60,714 nucleotides of DNA from contig UQIH01000014.1 of the NCBI GenBank assembly GCA_900541145.1, forward strand, positions 1 through 60,714, read 5' to 3'. The translations under genes and the position numbers were made by a program. Source of the stretch: an uncultured Collinsella sp. Its GTDB lineage: Bacteria; Actinomycetota; Coriobacteriia; Coriobacteriales; Coriobacteriaceae. The notes beneath the pieces are model-generated. The model saw only the letters and a list, made by a program, of their open reading frames with translations, made no database searches and was not told where the DNA came from. Below, one piece after another: positions 56,305-60,714 of the stretch (position 1 is the first letter of the stretch; the number at the start of each line of letters is the position of its first letter).

Positions 56305-57947
56305 TGGCTCGGTTTGATAGGAGCTCGGCGGCGGGTGTGGCATATGGCTCGGCCGCGCCAGCGATTGAGGTGCGAGGCCTTAGTTTTGCCTATCCCGGGG
56401 TCAAGGCACCGGTGCTCGAGGGGCTTGATTGGCGTGTTTCCCAAGGTGCGTTTGCACTGCTTGTTGGCGGTACCGGTTCGGGCAAGTCGACGCTGCTGTC
56501 GCTGCTCAAGCCCGAGATCGCTCCAGCGGGCGAGCGCACTGGCGATGCGCGCGTGCTGGGCGAGAACGTTGCCGACATGGACGTGCGGGCATCGGCAGAG
56601 CGCGTGGGTTATGTGTTTCAGGATCCCGAGAACCAGATCGTGTGCGAAACCGTGTGGCACGAGATGGCGTTTGGCCTGGAAAACTTGGGGCTAGCACGTG
56701 ATGAGATGCGCCGTCGCGTAGCTGAGACCAGCTATTTCTTTGGGCTGGAAGATTGGCTTCACCGCGATACTGACACGCTTTCGGGTGGTCGCAAACAGTT
56801 GCTGTCGTTGGCGGCCGTTCTGGCGCTGCGCCCGCGCGTGCTGCTGCTCGACGAGCCCACGTCTCAGCTCGATCCCGTTTCCGAGAAGAATTTCCTGCAC
56901 GCGCTGTTTCGCGTGAATCGCGAGCTGGGCTGCACGGTTGTTGTGGCGACGCATCAGCCGCGCCCAATGCTCGAATACGCGACGTGTGCGTACCGGATTG
57001 AGGATGGCCGCGTGCACGAGGCGGCGGATATGGCTTCTTTGGTACGCCGAGAATCGCTGTTTTCCGATGACACGTTGGGGTGGGGTGCCATCCGATGTGC
57101 AAAAAACGGAGTATTCAGCAGGCGTGAGGACAATTTGGGCTCTCTGGAGCCGCCCGGGGGCGTATCGAGCGCGAAAAAAAGTTTGGAATTGGACAAATCG
57201 TCCGAATTTGTGGCGCAAACGTCGCTCGAGAACGGCTTGGAAGCCTTCTCGCGCACGGATGGAAGCAGAATACTCCAAAAAATGCACGCTGGGTCGGCTA
57301 CCACCCTGTCGGAAGGTTGGTTTCGCTACGATCGAGCGTCCGGCTGGGTGTTGCGTGGGCTCGATGCGTCGTTTTCGGCCGGTACGGTGCATGCGATCGT
57401 GGGCGGCAACGGATGCGGTAAGTCGACGATGCTCTCGGTGCTGGCGAAGACCGCCAAGCTGCAGCGCGGCCGCATGGTGCGCGGAGCGGCCTCGGCGGCG
57501 TTGCTGCCTCAGAATCCCAAAGCATTGCTGGTTGCCGAGACGGTGTGCGACGAGCTGATGGAATGGGCTTCAGCCTGCGGATATGACGAGACCGTGGCGC
57601 GGGAGCGCGCGGCGAGCTTGGGGCTGGACGGCCTGGAGACGCGCCACCCCTACGACCTCTCGGGCGGACAGCGCCAGCTGCTCGCACTGGCAAAGCTGCT
57701 GCTGATCGGCCCCGAGCTGCTGCTGCTTGACGAGCCCACGAAGGGCTTGGACCTGGAGAGTCGCCGCACCATCGCCCGCGCCCTGCGTGACCATGCGAAG
57801 GCTGGCGGCACCGTCATCATGGCTACGCACGATTTGGACTTTGCCGAGCAGGTAGCCGACGACGTCGCCATGATGTTTGACGGTGAGATTGCCTGCATGG
57901 AGTCCCCGGCCGACTTCTTTGCCGACAACGTGTTCTATAGGGCGTGA
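56304..57947 (+). CDS. ECF transporter ATPase with two fused ABC domains
   Basis: A 547-aa protein in which EcfA and EcfA' are one polypeptide. Domain 1 has GGTGSGKST, LSGGRKQ and LLLDEPTSQLDP; domain 2 has GGNGCGKST, LSGGQRQ and LLLLDEPTKGLD. The linker (about residues 255-335) is unusually long. Its DNA is bounded by an inverted repeat at 57096-57119 and 57265-57288, suggesting an in-frame palindromic insertion. It is followed by the S component. Confidence 0.92.
   Translation: MARFDRSSAAGVAYGSAAPAIEVRGLSFAYPGVKAPVLEGLDWRVSQGAFALLVGGTGSGKSTLLSLLKPEIAPAGERTGDARVLGENVADMDVRASAERVGYVFQDPENQIVCETVWHEMAFGLENLGLARDEMRRRVAETSYFFGLEDWLHRDTDTLSGGRKQLLSLAAVLALRPRVLLLDEPTSQLDPVSEKNFLHALFRVNRELGCTVVVATHQPRPMLEYATCAYRIEDGRVHEAADMASLVRRESLFSDDTLGWGAIRCAKNGVFSRREDNLGSLEPPGGVSSAKKSLELDKSSEFVAQTSLENGLEAFSRTDGSRILQKMHAGSATTLSEGWFRYDRASGWVLRGLDASFSAGTVHAIVGGNGCGKSTMLSVLAKTAKLQRGRMVRGAASAALLPQNPKALLVAETVCDELMEWASACGYDETVARERAASLGLDGLETRHPYDLSGGQRQLLALAKLLLIGPELLLLDEPTKGLDLESRRTIARALRDHAKAGGTVIMATHDLDFAEQVADDVAMMFDGEIACMESPADFFADNVFYRA
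57096..57288. repeat. 193-bp palindromic insertion inside the ECF ATPase gene
   Basis: TGTGCAaaaaaCGGAGTATTC at the left and, inverted, GTGCATTTTTTGGAGTATTC at the right. The interior is more AT-rich than the flanking ABC domains and has a small hairpin GGAC-aaatc-GTCC. It is read in frame as part of the linker without a stop. Confidence 0.7.
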
Positions 57948-57951
57948 TGGG

Positions 57952-58665
57952 ATGACGGACTGTCGTTTCTCGCGTTTGCTTGCAAAACTGGAGATCCCGC
58001 TGTTGTTGGCGGTGCCGGCGGTGATGGCTGCCGCGTTGCTGGCGGGTGTTGAGCAGGCAGCGTTGGCCATGCTGGTTGTGGTGGCGTTGGTGCTTGCGCT
58101 GTTCTTTGCGGGCTATGAGGCATCGCGTCCAGGCCTGCGTCAGATTATGCCCACGCTGGTGCTGGCGGCGCTGGCGGCGGCGGGGCGCATCCTGTTTGGA
58201 CCCATTCCCGACTTTAAACCCGTGAGTGCCATCGCCATTATCGCCGGGGCGACACTCGGTCGTCGTAACGGCTTTATGGTCGGTGCGTTGGCGGCGCTGA
58301 CCAGCAATTTCTTTTTTGGGCAGGGCATGTGGACGCCGTGGCAGATGTATGCCTGGGGGCTCGTGGGATACGTTGGCGGTGCGCTGGCGTATGCGGGTGC
58401 ATTCGACCGCGCCGATGGCACCGTGCGTATGCCGGCGCTGCTGACCTACGGCTTTGCTTCGGGTTTGCTGTACGGCGTTGTGATCAACGCCTACGACATC
58501 ATTGGTTTTGTACAGCCGCTTACTTGGGCAGGTGCCGTGGCACGTCTTGCCACCGCCGTGCCGTTCGATATCACGCACGGACTCGCGACCTGCGTGTTTT
58601 TGGCCGCCTTGTACAAGCCCTGGTGCCGTCGCATTAACCGTGTCGTCGTGAAATACGGGCTGTAA
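57952..58665 (+). CDS. ECF transporter S (substrate-binding) component
   Basis: A 237-aa membrane protein with about six helices. AAAGRILFGPIPDFKPVSAI and SNFFFGQGMWTPWQMYAWGLVGYVGG are typical of ECF S components of the PF12822-like group, some of which carry cobalamin or other cofactors. The substrate here is not determined. It starts 4 bp after the ATPase stop, so this is a dedicated T-A-A-S transporter. Confidence 0.85.
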   Translation: MTDCRFSRLLAKLEIPLLLAVPAVMAAALLAGVEQAALAMLVVVALVLALFFAGYEASRPGLRQIMPTLVLAALAAAGRILFGPIPDFKPVSAIAIIAGATLGRRNGFMVGALAALTSNFFFGQGMWTPWQMYAWGLVGYVGGALAYAGAFDRADGTVRMPALLTYGFASGLLYGVVINAYDIIGFVQPLTWAGAVARLATAVPFDITHGLATCVFLAALYKPWCRRINRVVVKYGL

Positions 58666-58689
58666 GGCATTTCGCGTTTCCTCACGAAC

Positions 58690-58752
58690 TTGCGGTGGAA
58701 TAGTTCTCGTTTTTGGCTATTTGCTGCCCAAACAGGAACTATTCCACCGCAA
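58690..58752. repeat. Perfect hairpin between the ECF operon and exonuclease III
   Basis: TTGCGGTGGAATAGTTC (58690-58706) is exactly complementary to 58736-58752, with a 29-nt loop. It lies between convergent genes, but no T tract follows. Confidence 0.8.
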
Positions 58753-58815
58753 CTTATAGGGGGAGAGGGGTCACATGATCTGTTTTCCTCTGTCCCCTAG
58801 AGGAATTACTTGGGG

Positions 58816-59634
58816 CTAGAGCTCTAGCGTGAGGGTGACGGGGCAGTGGTCGCTGCCGAAGATATCGCCGCGGATACCGGTGTCGCGCACGGTATTGGCG
58901 ATTGAATCACTTACCAAGAAGTAATCGATGCGCCAGCCGGCGTTGTTCTTGCGGGCATTAAAGCGATAGCTCCACCAGCTGTAGACGCCCTCGACGTCTG
59001 GATTAGCCGTGCGCCAGGTATCGGTAAAGCCGGCGTTGAGCAGCTCGGTAAACTTGCCGCGTTCTTCGTCCGAAAAGCCCGCGTTGCCGCGGTTGGACTT
59101 GGGGTTCTTAAGGTCGATCTCCTCGTGCGCAACGTTAAAGTCGCCGCAGGTCACGACGGGTTTGCCGGTCTCGCACTCGAGCGCGTTCAAAAAGCCGCGG
59201 TAGGCATCGTCCCAGGCCATGCGCACGTCGATGCGGGCGAGTTCGTTTTGCGCGTTGGGAGTGTAGACATCCACAAACCAGAACTTGTCGAACTCCAGCG
59301 CGCAGACGCGGCCCTCGGTTGCGGCTTGGGCGACGAGCTCGGCCGCCTCGCCCTCGCCGGCGTAGGGTAACAGCGCGTCGGCGTGCAGCACGCGCAGCGG
59401 TTCCTGGCGGCTAAAGACCGCAGTGCCCGAATAGCCTTTACGCTCGGCGTAGCTCCAGGTTTGGCGATAGCCGGGCAGGTTAATATCAACCTGGCCTTCT
59501 TGCAACTTGGTCTCTTGCAGCGCCAAGATATCGACGTCGAGTTCTTGCGCGATCTGGATAAAGCTCGGGTCCTTTTTGAGCACGGCGCGCAGGCCGTTGA
59601 CGTTCCACGAGGCGAAAGTGTAAGTCTGAGGCAT
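58816..59634 (-). CDS. xth: Exodeoxyribonuclease III
   Basis: A 272-aa AP endonuclease/3'-5' exonuclease for base excision repair. It has SWNVNGLRA, LQETKLQ (metal-binding Glu), GDFNVAHEEIDL and the catalytic GSDHCPVTL at the end. AAAGGA precedes the ATG. It is divergent from the sirtuin gene. Confidence 0.96.
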   Translation of the reverse strand: MPQTYTFASWNVNGLRAVLKKDPSFIQIAQELDVDILALQETKLQEGQVDINLPGYRQTWSYAERKGYSGTAVFSRQEPLRVLHADALLPYAGEGEAAELVAQAATEGRVCALEFDKFWFVDVYTPNAQNELARIDVRMAWDDAYRGFLNALECETGKPVVTCGDFNVAHEEIDLKNPKSNRGNAGFSDEERGKFTELLNAGFTDTWRTANPDVEGVYSWWSYRFNARKNNAGWRIDYFLVSDSIANTVRDTGIRGDIFGSDHCPVTLTLEL

Positions 59635-59747
59635 GGTGTCCTTTCGACGGGGTTGGCAGGCTTAAGATTAACGCAACAAGAGCGGGGCGGAGTCCGCGAG
59701 TGATAGTGCGAACGCCGCCGTCCCGGAGACACGGACGGAGGACTCAT

Positions 59748-60500
59748 ATGACGCAGGCGATAACGGACTCCAAACAGGCCTCCGCCGCGCTGGCGGAGCT
59801 GTTTGGCACCCACAAGCGCGTGGTCTTCTTTGGCGGCGCGGGCGTTTCCACGGCGAGTGGCATCCCCGATTTCCGCAGCGTGGACGGCCTATATCACCAA
59901 CAGTTTGCCTACCCGCCCGAGACCATGCTCTCGCATAGCTTTTACGAGGTGCACCCGGCCGAGTTCTTCGACTTCTACCGCACCAAGATGATCGCGCTCG
60001 GCGCCAAGCCCAACCGCTGCCACACCAAGCTGGCCGAGCTGGAGCGCGCCGGCAAGCTAAATGCCGTGGTGACGCAAAACATTGACGGCCTGCATCAGAT
60101 GGCCGGCTCACAGCGCGTGTTCGAGCTGCACGGATCGGTCCATCGCAACATTTGCCAGTCGTGCGGCGCGGTCTATAGCGCCGAGTGGATTTGCTCGCGC
60201 GAGCACGAGGACGCCGCGGGCGTGCCCGTGTGCCCCGCGTGTGGCGGGCGCATTAAGCCCGATGTGGTGCTCTACGAGGAGCCGCTCGATGAGCACGTGC
60301 TGACCGGCGCCGTTGCCGCCATCGCCGCGGCCGATGCCCTCATTGTGGGCGGGACCTCGCTCGTGGTGTATCCGGCGGCGGGCCTTACGCGTTACTTTAC
60401 CGGCGATACGCTGGCCATTTGCAATCTTGCTCCCACCGATCAGGATGCAAATGCCGACCTGCTGATTTCTTGCGACATCGCTGCCGCGTTTGCGTTCTAG
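59748..60500 (+). CDS. NAD-dependent protein deacylase, Sir2 family
   Basis: A 250-aa sirtuin. It has GGAGVSTASGIPDFRSVDG (NAD site), TQNIDGLHQ, the catalytic His in ELHGSV, and a zinc site made of CQSC and CPAC. It removes acyl groups from lysines, using NAD. CGGAGGA lies upstream of the ATG at 59748; the longer frame from 59700 is less supported. Confidence 0.95.
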   Translation: MTQAITDSKQASAALAELFGTHKRVVFFGGAGVSTASGIPDFRSVDGLYHQQFAYPPETMLSHSFYEVHPAEFFDFYRTKMIALGAKPNRCHTKLAELERAGKLNAVVTQNIDGLHQMAGSQRVFELHGSVHRNICQSCGAVYSAEWICSREHEDAAGVPVCPACGGRIKPDVVLYEEPLDEHVLTGAVAAIAAADALIVGGTSLVVYPAAGLTRYFTGDTLAICNLAPTDQDANADLLISCDIAAAFAF

Positions 60501-60514
60501 CCCGCGTGCGCGGA

Positions 60515-60520
60515 TACAAT
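60515..60520 (+). promoter_or_regulatory. Predicted -10 element of folP
   Basis: TACAAT 76 bp before the folP start, in the short spacer after the sirtuin gene. No clear -35 is seen. Confidence 0.3.
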
Positions 60521-60595
60521 AGAAAGACTGAGTGCAAAGCGACCCCGCCGCCAGCTCCCCAAGCTCGGCGGCGTGGGCATTTTAGGAGGATGTTC

Positions 60596-60666
60596 ATGGC
60601 GAACGACAGCAAGACATGGCGGTGCGGAAAGTATGAGCTCAGCTTTGACCGTCCGCGCATCATGGG
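60596..60666 (+). CDS. folP: Dihydropteroate synthase, 5' fragment
   Basis: About 24 codons: MANDSKTWRCGKYELSFDRP, then RIMG. The RPRIMG stretch is the start of the conserved RPxIMGILNVTPDSF of dihydropteroate synthase. AGGAGG lies before the ATG. The frame is cut by adapter sequence, not by a biological event. Confidence 0.7.
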
Positions 60667-60714
60667 CTGTCTCTTATACACATCTCCGAGCCCACGAGAC
60701 TACGCTGCATCTCG
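60667..60714. other. Illumina Nextera adapter contamination
   Basis: It begins CTGTCTCTTATACACATCT (transposase mosaic-end complement), then CCGAGCCCACGAGAC, an 8-base index TACGCTGC and ATCTCG, the start of the i7 flow-cell end. This is library adapter, not genome. Confidence 0.97.

Overview
The window looks like one assembled contig from a high-GC actinobacterium of the class Coriobacteriia, most likely Collinsella. This is inferred from gene content: an actinobacterial-type PyrR leader before carAB, a Cys-X2-Cys S18, a very large IPXTG-anchored GH31 enzyme with FIVAR repeats, NfnAB, and GC-rich codon use. No database was searched. The last 48 bases (60667-60714) are Illumina Nextera adapter, so folP is cut artificially. 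The first 55 bases exactly repeat 225-279, as expected where an assembler stopped at a tRNA repeat.

Layout. 1-323: tRNA-Ile (partial), tRNA-Ala, tRNA-Ile. 439-5835: bifunctional-nuclease-family gene, two small unknown genes, typA, and on the minus strand a bactofilin-like membrane protein and a TRIC-type channel. 5965-7239: a cassette made of a predicted PD-(D/E)XK nuclease gene between two inverted copies of a hairpin. 7308-7537: two tRNA-Ser genes. 8044-11347: rpsF-ssb-rpsR-rplI-dnaB. 11441-17806: purA, purD, a NUDIX hydrolase, an ABC exporter and an anchored protein. 18017-22772: carAB. 22784-24750: hairpins, a 204-bp inverted-repeat element and a frameshifted IS256-type element. 25224-33908: a 2137-aa surface GH31 enzyme, purE, a class B sortase and a MoaE-like gene. 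33999-39145: a membrane protein, then purF, purM and purN. 39298-41705: PTS EIIA, PrsA-like foldase, yqeY. 41880-43420: IS110-type element. 43620-47321: polar amino-acid ABC transporter and a cytidylate-kinase-like gene. 47448-50691 (minus): nfnB, nfnA, pth. 50806-52536: a second nuclease-like gene bracketed by two 204-bp elements. 52623-55216 (minus): prs, glmU. 55411-58665: an ECF transporter. 58816-60666: exonuclease III, sirtuin, folP start.

The housekeeping theme is nucleotide supply: prs makes PRPP, purF-D-N-M-E-A supply steps to AMP, and carAB feeds pyrimidine and arginine synthesis. The surface theme is a sortase-anchored glycosidase with a sortase close by.

The most unusual feature is the link between two diverged nuclease-like paralogs (6140-7147 and 51043-52170) and pairs of non-coding inverted-repeat elements. 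Both proteins have an AbiEi-like N-terminal half and a DUF559/Vsr-like C-terminal core with a shared E-Y-x-G-x-x-H motif. Each gene is bracketed by two copies of a repeat, but the repeat differs between the two loci. This resembles the layout of REP-flanked RAYT genes, with a different enzyme. The 204-bp element has a third copy at 23049-23252; its ends and length are conserved while its interior is not. Other points are a palindromic in-frame insertion in the fused ECF ATPase (57096-57288) and many GGGACAG-containing intergenic hairpins.
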